Source of the DNA: Tridacna crocea
Lineage: Eukaryota; Mollusca; Bivalvia; Cardiida; Cardiidae
Length of the DNA: 64,000 bases
Assembly: GCA_943736015.1 (NCBI GenBank)
Contig: OX031061.1
Coordinates: forward strand, 17,617,290-17,681,289
Direction: 5' to 3'
Numbering within the stretch: the first letter of the stretch is position 1; the number at the start of each line of letters is the position of its first letter. This document shows positions 12,801-27,800 of the stretch, piece by piece. The notes under the pieces were generated by a model. It made no database searches, was not told where the DNA came from, and was given only the letters and a program-made list of their open reading frames with translations. A program made the translations under genes and the position numbers.

Positions 12801-15800
12801 TCCAAAACAAATTTCATTTTTTGAGCCATGTTTATCTTGTTGTCTGCAAATACTTTGAATGTAGACCAGTCTTAAATTTTGTCATTCAGTAAAGTCAGCC
12901 AGTCAGTCAATTGATTCGCAATAATAACTATTCTCAGTCAAGAGCGGTTTTAACCCTTTACTGCTCTACAAAATTTTAGACCTATTTAAATTGAACGCAT
13001 TTGCAGATGACAGTTTCAATGTGGTCCATATGAAATGCTTTTTGTTTGAAAGGGTAGAAAACATTGTGGGAAAAGGAGAAAATGCTGGACCGATGCTGGT
13101 AACCGGCATCTTTTTCTCTTCAAGCAAATTTTAAATTTTGAGTCACTTTGATTTTGTTGTCTGCAAATGCTTTCAGTTTGGACCAGTCTAAAATTTTGTT
13201 GTTTGGTATAGAGTTAAATAGATCACATCTGCTGTGTACAAGTATCAGCATATGAAGGGTGCAAAAATTATACATACATTGTGGCAAATGGAGGAGGAAT
13301 CACTTATAATAATTATAAGTCCCTGCATACGTGACAGTAACATGAATAATTTGTCTGTTGCTGTCTAAAAAACCAAAAGCCTATTTGAGAAAATAATTTA
13401 TTTGATTTCAACTTCTTTTTTGTAATTCAAGAATTTGTTATGTTTGGTTTTCATAAAAACAAGACTAAAAGCTTGTAGGGTAGTACTTAACTCATTACCA
13501 AACTACAATATCTCAGCCTTGTCCAAATTGAAAGCGTTTGCAGATGACAAAATAAAAGTGACTGAAAATTTGAAATTTGTTTTGTGAAGGGTAGAAAACA
13601 TTGTGGAAAAAGGAGAAAATGCTGGTTACCAGCATTTTCTCCTTTTCCCACAATGTTTTCCATAGGCTTCTTTCTCAGCTTGGGCAAAAGTAGGGATTGT
13701 GTGGTATTGGGTTAGTATATATGGCATGTTTCCATTCTTACATGTTCAGCAGATTAGTTCTCTCGTAGTGACTTCTTAGAGAATCTTCTTCTGTACTTGC
13801 GTAACTTTTCTCTGAAATCAAGTAGGCCACTAACCACATTAGCTGGAAAGAATGAATTTTAACTTGTTCCCAAATAATTTTTTGTTAAACTTTTTACCAA
13901 GCATTCCATGTTTATGCAACCTTTGGGAAGATAACTTTCAAAAACATTGCAGGAAATGCAGAAAATGGTGGTAAACATTACTTTCTCCTCATCCTGGATT
14001 GTTTTCCATCTTTTCAAGGACAAATTCAGTCTTTTAACCCTATACCACACAATCCCAACTTTTAACAATCCTGAGAAAGAAGCTTTCTGAAAACATTGTA
14101 GGACAAGGAGAAAATGTGTTAATTTGTCCTTAAAACCCAGGAATAAGAGATAATGCATGTCCAAAAAGAAGAATAATTATAAATGTTTGCATGTTTAAAA
14201 CTCATATTTTGAAAAAGTATGACCTATTGTAATACTTCATCAAAAGCATAGATAGATTAGAACACTTATTTAACCCTTTACCACACAGTGACGCCTTTTA
14301 ATGCCACTAAGGAAGAAGCCTTTTGAAAACATGGGAAAAGGAGAAAATGCTGGTAACCAGCATTTTCTCCTTTTCCCACAAAGTTTTCTACACTATCAAT
14401 GTAAAATTGCACCGTATGAGCCACTTTGAAATGGTTGTCTGCAAATGATTTCAATTTGGATTGGTCTAAAATTTTGCTGTGTGGTAATGGGTTATTGAAC
14501 TGGACTGCTGGGAAAACAGCCAATGTACAGCAGTTTCTAAGTTTCGTTGGTCAGTGATTTCTCTATAAGTCTATTTTCTCCTCTGCCCACATTATCATAC
14601 CATGAGTAAAATATGTGCATGCATTGTTAATTGTCTAGCTCTGTACCATAATTAAAATAATTTTGTACTTGTGAAAATTTGATGTATTTGTAGCAAATAT
14701 TAAATACAGCTTCACAAAAATGGTGGAATTTGTCTTTGAAAATATTGTGGGAAAGGAAAAAATGCTTGTTCAAAGTTTAGTAGATGTATTGAATGGTCAA
14801 ATTTTAGATAAACTGAATGAAGGAAATAGACAAAGAATCCTGGAAGAGACACATCGACTAAAATATTTAGCAAAACGTGAAATGGTATGAACTTGATATT
14901 ATTAGGCTATTTAACATGCTTATGTACAATACTGAATTCTATTGGATTAGTACACCACAGAACCAGTCTATATTTTGGACAAGGTGAGAGCAGAGTCCAA
15001 AATATAGACTGGGTCTGTAGGGTATGAATCCAGTTAAATTCAGTAAAATACAGATATTCGAGACTCTAGCCTTATTTTGAAAAATCCAAATCTGACTCTT
15101 GCCTCGTTCTGAAAAATTCATATTAGTCTCTACACTATCTAATATGAAATAAGATGTTATATACTTAATTTGTATCATTAAAGCGATTTCATTTGATGAT
15201 AAATTGTAGGTGTAAAATAAATATTTCGTATTAGTAAAATTTATTTGAAGATATGAGCCATGCTCTTTGAAATAGGGGTTTGATTCTTTACCACACAATA
15301 ATGACTTTTAACGACCCTGAGAAAGAAGCCTTATGAAAACATTGTGGGCAAAGGAGAAAATGCTGGTACTTAGCAATTTCTCCTTTTCTCTGAATATTTT
15401 CTACCCTATCAAAGAAAAATTTCAACAATTAAGCCACACTGAAACTTCCGTCTTTCAATTGTTTTAATTTGGACAGGGATAAAATTTTGTCGTCTGGTAA
15501 AGGGTCAAAGCATCTGCACAAAGTTTTGATCTTTGTCAGCTTTCGCAGGCTGACTTTGTCAAAAACTTTGTCATTTGTGAATTTTATGTGTGTTCAAGGG
15601 CTATTCTACCTCATGGTTCAGTCTATCATGAGACAAATGGATCCAGTTTTATGGATCCATTCTTATGTGATGACTTACTTGGTAAAATGCATCAGGGAGA
15701 TGCATTAACTCTTTACCAAATGACAGAATTTTAGGCTTATCCAAATTGAAAGCATTTGCAGATGGCAAAAGAAATATGACTTAAAAATTGAAACTTGACT

Positions 15801-18800
15801 CCTAGAAGAGTAGAAAACATTGTGGGAAAAGGAGAAAATACTGGTTGTCAGCATTTTTAGCTCACCTGAGCACGAAGTGCTCATGGTGAGCTATTGTGAT
15901 CGTGCTGTGTCCGGCGTCCGTCGTCCGTCGTCCGTCGTGCGTCGTGCGGCGTGCGTCGTGCGTCGTGCGTCGTCCGTCGTCAACTTTTTACCTTGTGTAC
16001 GCTCTAGAGGCCACAGTTTTAGTCGGATACTCATGAAAGTTGGTCAGGATGTTTGTCTCGATGAAATCTCGGACGAGTTCGAAAATGGGTCATGTGGGGT
16101 CAAAAACTAGGTCACTAGGTCAAATCTTAGAAAAACCTTGTGTACGCTCTAGAGGCCACATTTTCAGTCGGATACTCATGAAAGTTGGTCAGGATGTTTG
16201 TCTGGATGATATCTCGGACGAGTTCGAAAATGGGTCACGTGGGGTCAAAAACTAGGTCACCAGGTCAAATCTTAGAAAAAACCTTTTGTACGCTCTAGAG
16301 GCCACATTTTCAGTCGGATACTCATGAAAGTTGGTCAGGATGTTTGTCTGGATGATATCTCGGACGAGTTCGAAAATGGGTCACGTGGGGTCAAAAACTA
16401 GGTCACCAGGTCAAATCTTAGAAAAACCTTTTGTACGCTCTAGAGGCCACATTTTCAGTCGGATACTCATGAAAGTTGGTCAGGATGTTTGTCTGGATGA
16501 TATCTCGGACGAGTTCGAAAATGGGTCACGTGGGGTCAAAAACTAGGTCACCAGGTCAAATCTTAGAAAAACCTTTTGTACGCTCTAGAGGCCACATTTT
16601 CAGTCGGATACTCATGAAAGTTGGTCAGGATGTTTGTCTGGATGATATCTCGGACGAGTTCGAAAATGGGTCACGTGGGGTCAAAAACTAGGTCACCAGG
16701 TCAAATCTTAGAAAAACCTTTTGTACGCTCTAGAGGCCACATTTTCAGTCGGATACTCATGAAAGTTGGTCAGGATGTTTGTCTGGATGATATCTCGGAC
16801 GAGTTCGAAAATGGGTCACGTGGGGTCAAAAACTAGGTCACCAGGTCAAATCTTAGAAAAACCTTTTGTACGCTCTAGAGGCCACATTTTCAGTCGGATA
16901 CTCATGAAAGTTGGTCAGGATGTTTGTCTGGATGATATCTCGGACGAGTTCGAAAATGGGTCACGTGGGGTCAAAAACTAGGTCACTAGGTCAAATCTCA
17001 GAAAAACCTTTTGTACGCTCTAGAGGCCACATTTCCAGATGGATACTCATGAAAGTTGGTCAGGATGTTTGTCTGGATGATATCTCGGACGAGTTCGAAA
17101 ATGGGTCACGTGGGGTCAAAAACTAGGTCACTAGGTCAAATCTTAGAAAAACCTTTTGTACGCTCTAGAGGCCACATTTTCAGTTGGATACTCATGAAAG
17201 TTATTCAGGATATTTGTCTGGATGATATCTCGGACAAGATCGAAAATGGGTCATGTGGGGTCAAAAACTAGGTCACTAGGTCAAATGTTAGAAAAACCTT
17301 TTGTAGGCTCTAAAGGCCACATTTTCAGTCCGAAACTCTTGTAAGTTGGTCAGAATGTTTGTCTTGATGATATCTCAGACAGGTTTGAAAATGGGTCATT
17401 GGGGGTTAAAAACTAGGTCACCAGGTCAAATCTTAGAAAAACCTTGTATATGCTCTGGATGCCACATTTTCAGTCCAACACTCTTGAAAATTAGTCAGAA
17501 TGTTTGCCTTTATAATATCTTGGATGAGTTTGAAAATGGGTCATGTTGGGTCAAAAACTGGGTCAATAGGTCAAATGTTATAAACACCTTTTGTATGCTC
17601 TGGAGGACACATTTTCAGTCTGATACTCCTAAAACTTGTTCATAATATTTGTCCTGGTGATACCTTGAATGAGATTGAAAATGGGTCATGTGGAGTCAAA
17701 AACTAGGTCAATGGGTCAAATATTAGAAAAACCTTGTGTACACTCTAGAGGCTACATTTTCTGCCTGATATTCTTCAGACTTGGTCAGAATGTTTGTTTT
17801 GGTGATGTCTCAAAAGAGTTTGATAATGGGTAATTGTCGGGTCCAAAACTAGGTCACTTGATGAAATCTTAGAAAAACCTTTTGTACACTGTAGAGGCCA
17901 CATTTTCAGTCCAATACTCATGAAACTTGGCCAGAATGTTTGTCTTATTGATATCTCAAAAGTGTTTGATGATGGGTAATGTCTGATAAAAAACTAGGTC
18001 ACTGGGAAACTAGATGGTGCATGTTTGGTCAATAAACTCAGATGAGCGATTTCAGGGCCATCATGGCCCTCTTGTCTCCTTTTCCCACAATGTTTTCAGA
18101 AGGCTTTTTCCTCAGAGTCATAAAAACAGGGATTGTTTGCTAAAGGGTTAAGCCATATTTTTCAAGAGTGACACTGGTATACCTACATTGATGTAATTAT
18201 TAGATTATTTTTTGTTTAGTAACATTTCGTAATTTGTCTTTATTTTTTGTTGAGTTACATTTCGTAATTTGTTTTTAGCTCACCTGAGCACAACGTGCTC
18301 AAGGGGAGCTTTTAGGATCACCCGGTGTCCGTCGTGCGTCGTCCGTCGTGCGTCGTCCGTCGTCCGTCGTCCGTCGTGCGTCGTCAACAATTCTTTAAAC
18401 ATCAACTCCTCCTAAACCGTTGGGCGGATTTGGACCAAACTTGGCAGGAATGTTCCTTGGGAGGTCCTCTTTAAAAATTGTTCACAGAATTTGATTCCAT
18501 CAAAAACTCTGGTTGCCATGGCAACCAAATGGAATTTTTTAGCAAATTCTTTAAAAATCTTCTCCTCTGAAACCGCTGGTTGGATTTTAAAATAATTTCA
18601 CAGATATGTTCCTTGGGTGACCCTTTTCAAAAATTGTTCGTGAAATTTTGATTGGTCAAAAAATGTGGCTCTGGTGAATGGGGGCTTCTTGCACTGTACA
18701 GCAATGAAGGAATTCTTAAAAAATCTTCTTCTCTGAAACCGCTGGTCAGATTTTAAAATAATTTCACAGAGATGTTCATTGGGTGACCCTTTTCAAAAAT

Positions 18801-21800
18801 TGTTCGCGAAATTTTGATTGGTCGAGAAACATGGCTCTGGTGAATGGGGGCTACTTGCACTATACAGAAATGAAGAAATTCTTAAAAATTCTTCTTCTCT
18901 GAAACCGCTGGCCAAATTTTAAAATAATTTCACACAGATGTTCCTTGGGTGACCCTTTTCAAAAATTGTTCGCGAAATTTTGATCCGTCAAGAAACATGG
19001 CTCTGGTGAATGGGGGCTTCTTGCACTATACAGAAATGAAGAAATTCTTAAAAATTCTTCTGCTCTGAAACTGCTGGCCAGATTTTGAAATAATTTCACA
19101 GAGATATTCCTTGGGTGACCCTTTTCTAAAATTGTTCGCGAAATTTTGATTGGCCAAGAAACATGGCTCTGGTGAATGGGGGCTACTTGCACTAGATGGA
19201 AATGAAGAAATTCTTGAAAATTCTTCTTCTCTGAAACCCGTGGTCAGATTTTAAAATAATCTGACAGAGATGTTCCTTGGGTGACCCTTTCCAAAAGCTG
19301 TACATATAATTTTGATCCGTCAAGAAACATGGCTCTTGTGAATGGGGGCTACTTGCACTATACGGACATGATGAAATTCTTTAAAATTCTCTTTCTCTGA
19401 AACCCCTGGTCAGATTTTGAAATAATTTCAGAGAGATGTTCCTTGGGTGACCCTTTTCAAAACTTGTTCGTAAATTTTGATCCATCAAGAAACATGGCTC
19501 TCGTGGATGGGGGTTACTTGCTCTTATACAGAAATGAAGAATTCTTAAAAATTCTTCTTTTTGAAACTGATGGTCAGATTTCGAAATGACTTTTACAGGT
19601 GACCTTTTGAAAATTGCTTGGCAAAATTATAAATTTGGTTCCAATGTTTCAACGCTAAAAAAGAAAAAAAAATAGACTGTGGTCATCTCAAAAATTCAGG
19701 TGAGCGATCCAGGGCCATCTTGGCCCTCTTGTTCAAATATACATGTACGCCATTACCCTGCTTCTTCGTGCATGAATTTATGATACTCCCGAAGCAATCA
19801 TAATATGTACGATAAATAGTTATGCATTAGATCAGATCTTTTTATTATTGCCCATAAATATTTTGAAACTATTTATGCATCTGATGTCACAAATATTTAT
19901 TTTTTTCTATAACTTGGGTCAAAATTGAATCATGCCTCTGGCGGGATATAAACCATTTTGTTTGATTGTCTCATCAGCTACTTAACCCTTTACTATACAA
20001 TTCCAAGTTTTAATGATACTCAGTAAGATGTATTTTGAAAACATTGTGGGAAAAGGAGGGAAAGCTGGTATCCATGTGGGAAAAGGAGAGAAAGCTGGTA
20101 TCCAGCATTTTTTCCTTTTCCTACAAAATTTTTACCCTCTCAGAGAGTTTAAAATCATTAAACCCCCGCAAAGCGGATATTTTTGGGGGTATACTGGAAT
20201 CAGCCTGTCTGTCCATGTGTCCGTCCGTGTTTCCATCTGTGTACAAAATACTAGTAATTTTGTGTCGCAAACTCCTCCTACAGTTTTCCTTCAATTGTAT
20301 TGAAACTTTGCACATAATTATACTGATCAAAATTGTATTGAAGATTTGCAAGACGCTATTTTTAATTGTCAACTCTTCGTGGTTGAGGAATTATCTCCCT
20401 TTGAACTTCACACTTTTTTTCTGTCAAAGCGCTGGCAGGGGTATAAAGTCGCATTCAGTGACAGCTCTAGTTTGTACCAGTATCGAATTTGTTGCCTGCA
20501 GATGTTTTGATTTCGGAAAAGTATGAAATTTGGTGCTTTGGAAAGGGTTTACAAGAAAAATTGCATTTAAAACTTTCAGTTAAGAATGAAATCAGTTTTT
20601 CTTCCTCCTCAAACCGCAAAAGAAAAGATGTACTTATCATAGTGCTGTACAAATGCCTTTTTTGAACTCGTGTATTCAACAGCTTAGAGAACACAAAAAA
20701 GGGGAAGGAATCTATTGCTGTTTTGATTGTATGTTCAAAATATTTTCTGTATAAATGAAAAAGAAAAAAAAAAATTGCTCAAATGCATGTCTGACTTTTT
20801 TGGTGTAATTAATAATAGTTATTAATGATCTATAAAGTAATTGATTAACCTCTCACCAAATGACTATGATTTAATGACACTTGAGAAAAAGCCTTTTAAA
20901 AACAATTTGGGACAAGGAGAAAATGCTGGTAACCAGCAGTTTCTCCATTCTCCACAATGTTTTTGAATGCCCTTTCTTCCAGGATCATTAAAACACATAA
21001 TTATTTGGTCAACATTATTCTAGTAATATCATAAGCAGAGAAATTTGAAGGTATGTGAAAGTTGTGTCACAAGTTAGAGAATCAGCTTGAAAAGGGAATC
21101 ACCTGTACAATTCTTCTTGATATTTAAACATGTTATTGTGTCCATTATTAACACTAAGATTTCTTGATTTTATATTAGCATTTGTCGGAGTCATCAGAAT
21201 CCGAGGCTTCAACATTAGAGGTTTGTATCTAACAAGTGTGTGGTGTTGGCTTGAACTTGACTTGTGGTGACCTTTAACCCTTTATCGAACAATCCTGTAT
21301 TTTAAAAGCCCTGAGTTAATATCAAACAATCCTGTATTTTAAAAGCCCTGAGTTATAGGGACAGTGAGAGTAACAAGCCATTTGAAAACGTAGGAAAAGG
21401 AGAAAGTGCTAATAACTAACATTTTCTCCTTTTCCTAAAATGTTTTCTTCTTCCCAGAGCACAAATCCTTTGAGCCACATTTGATTTGTCAGCTTTAAAT
21501 ATTTTGTGTGTGGACAAGTGTAATATTTTGTTGTTTGGTAAAAAGTTAACATAGTGGTAGTCTTGTATAAATACTGGTAGATTTGTTTGTGCTTCTTCTC
21601 GAGATCTTTGCAAAATTGATAAATGCATGGATTAAACTCTTTTCCAAAAAATTGTGTGCATATAACTGTTATACCTTTGGGGAAAAAAAGGTATTTACTT
21701 GTAAAACCATAGTGAGAAATAAGAGAAAATGCTGGTCACCAGCATTTTCTATCTCTATAACCGTTTTTGCTCTTTAAATATTAATTCCATTTTGAAACTG

Positions 21801-24800
21801 TTGTCTACAAATGCTTCCAGCTTGGACATGTGTAAAATGTTCTTGTCTGGGAAAGAGTTAAAAGGCTGCTTCTCAACTCTGAACCCCTGATAATCTCTTG
21901 TGCTTGTGAAAGCAAATGGAATTCTTGCATTTAAAAGGTCCAGTACCCTATGTACCAGTATTCATTATTACCCACCCAAGATCTTTAGAATATGTAATTT
22001 GATTCTATAAATAATCTATTGTTGTATGATAGGTGTAAATTTTACACTTCATTTGGACATGTCCAAAAATTTGTTGTCCTGTAATAAGATACTTGTAATA
22101 GCAGTGCTTCAGTAGTAATGTAGTAAATGGGCTGTGCTTGTAGAACGTTTCCTTGGTATGGTGTCTCCTCTTTGGTCTTTGTCTGTATGTAGTATTCTCA
22201 TTTTCATGCATTATTTCTGTTTTTGCATGTTTGTTTTCGTTCATTGAATTTTATTATTTCAGCCATACTCTAGCAGAAGGGGGTTTAATGCATCTATGAT
22301 GTAGTAAAGCAAGCTAGTTATAACTGTAGATCCATAAAATTTGTTTAGAATTTTCAGAAAGAACAAAGTTTTGACCCAAATCAGGATGCATAACAGTGCA
22401 GGCTGATATGGGTCAGTACTCCATGTAGATGCATTAACTCTTTACCACACTATCCCGACTTTTTAACAATCCTGGGAAAGAAGCCTTTTGGAAACATTGT
22501 GGGAAAAGGAGAAAATGCTGGTAATCAGGATTTTCTCCTTTTCCCACAATGTTTTCTACCTTTCACAAAACAAATTTCAAGTTTTTGGTCACTTATTTTG
22601 TCACCTGCAAGTGCCTTCAATTTGGGCCATCTTTGATTTTGTTCTGTGTTAACTCGTTACCAAACGATAATATTTTAGACTTGTCAAAATCAAAAGTATT
22701 TGCAGACGACAAAATAAAAGTGACTGAAAATATGAAATTTGTTTTGAGAGGGGTAGAAAACATTGTGGGAAAAGGAGAAAATGCTGGTTAGCAGCATTTT
22801 CTCCTTTTCCCACAATGTTTTCTAAGGCTTCTTTCTTCAGGGTCGTTAAAAGTAGGGATTGTGTGGTAATGGGTTAAAGAGTTAAGCCCCCTTTTCACAG
22901 AGCATAGCTTAATTACCTGTGTATCATTTATATATGACCTTGAACTTTTAAAGACAATTGCTACAGTTTAACTATTTTTTCATAACATTTAGAATTTTAT
23001 GAAACTTTGTTTGTTGATAGTTTATTGTCTGGTCTATAAATACAAGAGATAATAAAGAGGGGAGAGTATACTGTGAATCAATACTTGAAGAAAAAACTCT
23101 TAACTTATGGCTAAAGCACATTTATCTTGGGGAAAAAAACAACAACAAAGATTATCCTTTAAAGTTTTAAGCTTGATTCTTTTAGTTTAGTACCTGAATA
23201 TTATTTATAGAAAAATTTATATTATTTATAGAAAAATTTATATTATTTATAGAAAAAATACAAAAAATCTGAATGATCGAAAATTTGGCCCTGAAAGGGT
23301 AGAAAACAACATGGGAAAAGAGAAGATACTGACTGTAACCAGCATTTTCTTTTTTTCTGCGTTTTCAAATGGCTTCTTTGGTCTTTACCCTTTCCCAAAC
23401 AAATTCTGGTTTTCATAACCCTGAGAAAGAAGCCTCCTGAAAACATTGTGGCAAAAGGAGAAAATGCTGGTAACCAGCATTGGCTTCTGTTCCTACAATG
23501 TTTTCTACCCTTCCCAAAACAAATTCCAGTTTTTGAGTCACATAAATTTTGTCTACAAATGTTTTTAATTTAGACTTGTCTAAAATTATGTTCTTTGGTA
23601 AAGGGTTAAGGGTTAACACTGTACCAGATGATAAAACGTCAGACTTGCTTGAATTGAAAGCATCAGCAAACAATAAATTAAGGTAAGACCTGTGTAATGC
23701 ACTTCCTGTGAAAATTCTAATTGGTTGATAAATAAGGATAAATAAATGCAGAAACAATATTTTTGCACATTTCTAACGGATCAGAAATTCTGTTTATGCC
23801 TATCTTGAAATTATTTTTTGATAATTTTGTTAGTTTTCTGAAAAGGGAGGTAATTATAATCTCTTTTTGAATTGAGAATATAGTGGTTTTAGATCTTAAA
23901 TGGTAATTCAAAGTAGGAAAAAATGGAAAAAAATGAAAAGGTGAAAGTCGTTCAATAAAACCAATTTTTAATTACAGCTAATTGTGCAGGATGAAATTTT
24001 TGTGGAGATAGCAGTTTTCCATTACACAGGCCTTAACTTAAATTGGGCTTTTATGGTTAAAAACATGTTGAAAAAGAAGAAAAGCCTGATTATCAGCAAT
24101 ATCTTGTATCCTAATTGATAATCATTGGCTGCTGTAATAATGGGTAATTATTTGCTTCTCCAAACTATTTTTAATGATAATTATTGTCAAAATACACAGG
24201 CTGATCATTTTTAATAGCTTTGAAGTATTGTATATGTGACCCGTCACACAAAAAGGGACTATCTGGGAATTCCGTACATCAATTAGGTGTAAACAGATCA
24301 AAGACAGTGCAGGTCAATTAAAGTTGATTAATAAAAAATGACAGTATGGTGTAATGACTACTTTTCATACAGAAGATATCATTTAGGTCCACACAGTCTG
24401 ACCAGGGTCGACACTTTTCCCAGTTCCCAGGAGGTCCCTTTTTGAATGATGGGGCACGGATAATAAATATTGAGCAGTTAAAGTCCTAACCCTTTATCAC
24501 ACAATTCCAAGGACAAAGGATCATGAGGAAGAATGCTTTAGAAATCTTTATGAGAAAATGATGATTTCTCCTTTTCACAAAATGTTTCTACATGAGTTCC
24601 CATCATTTGTGCTATTTTGAATTTGTAGTCTGCAAAATGAATGCTTTCAATTTTGGGAATGCCAACATTTTGTTATCTGGTAAAGGGTTAGCGCTTTATA
24701 AAAGAAAAAAAAAAGTGTAGACTTATCCATGGAGAAAGCACTGAAAAGTAACAAAATGAACCAGTTACTAGCATTTTCTCCTTTTATCGCAAGGATTTCA

Positions 24801-27800
24801 AAAGATTTTTTCTTAGGATTTTTAAAAGTTTTGATTTTGTGGTAAAGGGTCAAAGACATGAATACATACAATTATCATGAATAATGATTGAATTTGCCTG
24901 ATTTGAAGGGGCAAACAAACTTTGTTGAAAAGGGGGAAATGCTTGTTGGAAGCATTTTTTCCTTTTCCTACAATGTTTTCAAAAGCCTGCTTCCTCAGGG
25001 TCATCATAACTCTGGATTTTGTTGTATAGGGTTCAAATTATTATTACTTAAAATTATCATATACAGATTATTATCCAAGAAATTTATACTGGCATTTTGT
25101 AAGCATTTCCAGATATTGCAACATAACATGATCCATTAAAATGCATACTTGATATAATTGCAGGACACATCTAGTGACCAGGAATGTCACAGCTTTAACA
25201 CCTCACTGTTTACACAGTTCCGAATCCTCTTTATCAGAACTTTTACCTCTATTATGAGAGATGCAGTAAGTATTACATAAGCATTTATTTTGTAAGATTT
25301 ATTTCTTGCTATTAGTCATGCATTGATAAAGAAGTAATCTTCTATCAATCTTGGTTTATTGTTTAATAAACCACAGTTGTGAGTTATGTGGCATAATAAA
25401 ATACATGTAATCCATGAGGGTGATAGCTCAAGCGGTTTATTCATTGCACCTCATGCAACATGGTTTGTCCACGCAGGTTAATTCGAGACGGCACTTTGAC
25501 TAAAATAGTGTGCTTTAGTAGACTTTTTACAAAACAGAAAATTATATAAAATCAGAATGTGTTGTTTCGGATTAGCCTGGGCCGACTGTGCAGGCTGATT
25601 GGTGGCGACACTTCATGTGAGTTTTCAAATGCCTCTTTTCGCGTGCTGCAGTCCATATAAAATGACGTCACTCTATGTGTAGGCTAGAGGTCTATCAACA
25701 GGGCTACCTTGGCTCTGCTTCTCTCATTTAATCCATTACCACACAATCCCTACTTTTGACGACCCTGAAAAAGAAGCCTTCAGAAGACATTGAGGGAAAA
25801 GGAGAAAATGCTGGTAACCAGCATTTTCTCCTTTTCCCATGATGTTTTCTACCCTTCACAAAACAAATATCAATTTTTGAGTAACATGTAATTTTCAGTC
25901 ACTTTTATTTTGTCCTCTGCAAATGCTTTCAATTTGGACAAGCCAGGAATTTTGTTGTTTGGTAATGAGTTAATCCAAGATCAACATAATAAAAGAATAA
26001 TCCTTACATGACACTTGAATTTGGCTCTATAAACACAGTGCAATGAAATCATGTTGAAGTCTGCATTATTCCATAATTATAGAGTTACTTCATTCTTTAT
26101 GACTTACAACATGCAGAAAGGGGCATGCAAATGCTTTTGCTTTGTCTAATAAAGAAATAACAGGAATGCATGGATTGACAAATTGCTCAGTGCTTAACCC
26201 TTTCCCACATGACAAAATTTTAGACTGGTCCAAATAGAAAGCACTTGCAGATGACAAAATTAATGTTACTCTATAAGCAAAATTTGTTTCCAGCAGGGAT
26301 GAAAACATTAAGGGAAAAGGAGAAAATGCTGGTTATCAGCATTTTATCCTTTTCCCGCAATGTTTTCAAAAGGCTTCTCTCTCGGGGCTTATGTAAAAAC
26401 CAGGGATTGTTTGGTAAAGGGTTAAAATGGAGCTGAAGAGGACACAGGAATATCTGTAATGTCATGTGTATTATAAAACAATGTAGATCCTAGACAACAC
26501 TGCTTCATCTATACAGTCTGATCATGATCTCGACTATATGTAAAAATCTGAATGTTGCCTGAAGGATGCTTTACCAAACAAAGATTCGGAAGAAGAAATT
26601 TTTGGAAACATTATGAGGAAAGGAGAAATGCTCATAGCTAGCATTTTTCTCCATACTTTCAATATGGACCTGTCTGAGATTTTGTTGTTTCGTAAAGAGT
26701 TAACCCATCACCACACAATCCCTACTTTTGATGACTCTGAGTAAGAAGCCTTTAGAAAACACTGTGGGAAAAGGAGAAAATGCTGGTAACCAGCATTTTC
26801 TCCTTTTCCCACAATGTTTTCTGCCCTTCGCAAAACAGATTTCAAGTATGTTCCTCATAATGTTTTATGTCCTCCCAAAACCGTAACTTTATGTAAGTCC
26901 CATCAGTCCCTCCCTAAATTTTGATTGGCAAATGCACTCAAAATTCTGTCATGTAGTAGAGAGATAATGGTAAAGTAACAATTTTGACCTTCTTTGTTTT
27001 TACAGACTTTGACAAGGTTACGTTTGATATCACATTTGACTGTGGGTATTTTGATTGGTCTACTTTACCTGGGTATCGGCAATGAAGCAACAAAGGTTTT
27101 CAATAATGCGGGCTGTTTGTTTTTCTGTATGCTGTTTCTGATGTTCTCAGCACTCATGCCTACAGTTTTGACGTGTAAGTACTGGCTATTATGGTATTTC
27201 TTTAGGGAGTCTAAATTACTGTGTACTAAGTAACAAAATCATAGACTTTTAGATCTATCAGTTTTGAAAGCATTTGCAGATTCAAATGTCTTTGGGGGTA
27301 TACTGGAATCAGCCTGTCCGTCTGTGTGTCGGCCTGTGTGTCTGTCTGTGTGTCCATCTGTGTACAAAAATACTTGTAATTGCCTGTTTCTGTCAAAGCG
27401 CTGGTGGGGGTATTAACACTTTACCCCATAGATACTCATTTCTACACATTGCTTATAGGAGCCTTTGGAAAACATTGTGGCAAAAGGTGAAATTGCTCGT
27501 GACGAGCAATTTCACCTTTTGTCACAATGTTTTCTGTGTTATCAAAAGGTGTCATTTAAACATAAGAAAGAGTTCCACCCTTGCTGTCATTTAGGGTCAA
27601 TTAGAGATGCTATAGAACTGTCTTATGGGGTATGTCACTCAAATGAAGAAATTAAGTATCAGTGCTTGTTTTGTCTCTGGTAAGTGTTATTTAAGTCTTT
27701 ACCACACAATCCAGACTTTTAACAACTGTGAGAAAGAAAGCTTTTGAAAACATTGTAGGAAATGGAGAGAATGCTGGTAACTAGCATTTCCTCCTTTTCC

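Noticed and set aside
16040-17271. Series of near-identical 71-aa frames
   Set aside because: They are one 145-bp minisatellite unit read repeatedly; 145 is not divisible by 3, so units do not form one protein.
15858-18075. CRISPR-like look of the tandem array
   Set aside because: The repeats are contiguous 145-bp units with no spacers, in a eukaryotic transposable element.
19930-19982. Second possible tRNA-like fragment (GGCGGGATATAAACC)
   Set aside because: Only a B-box-like half with mismatches; no A-box partner found on either side of the adjoining MITE.
20035-20526. 163-aa frame
   Set aside because: It crosses a MITE and the repeat inserted in it; no codon bias or homology.
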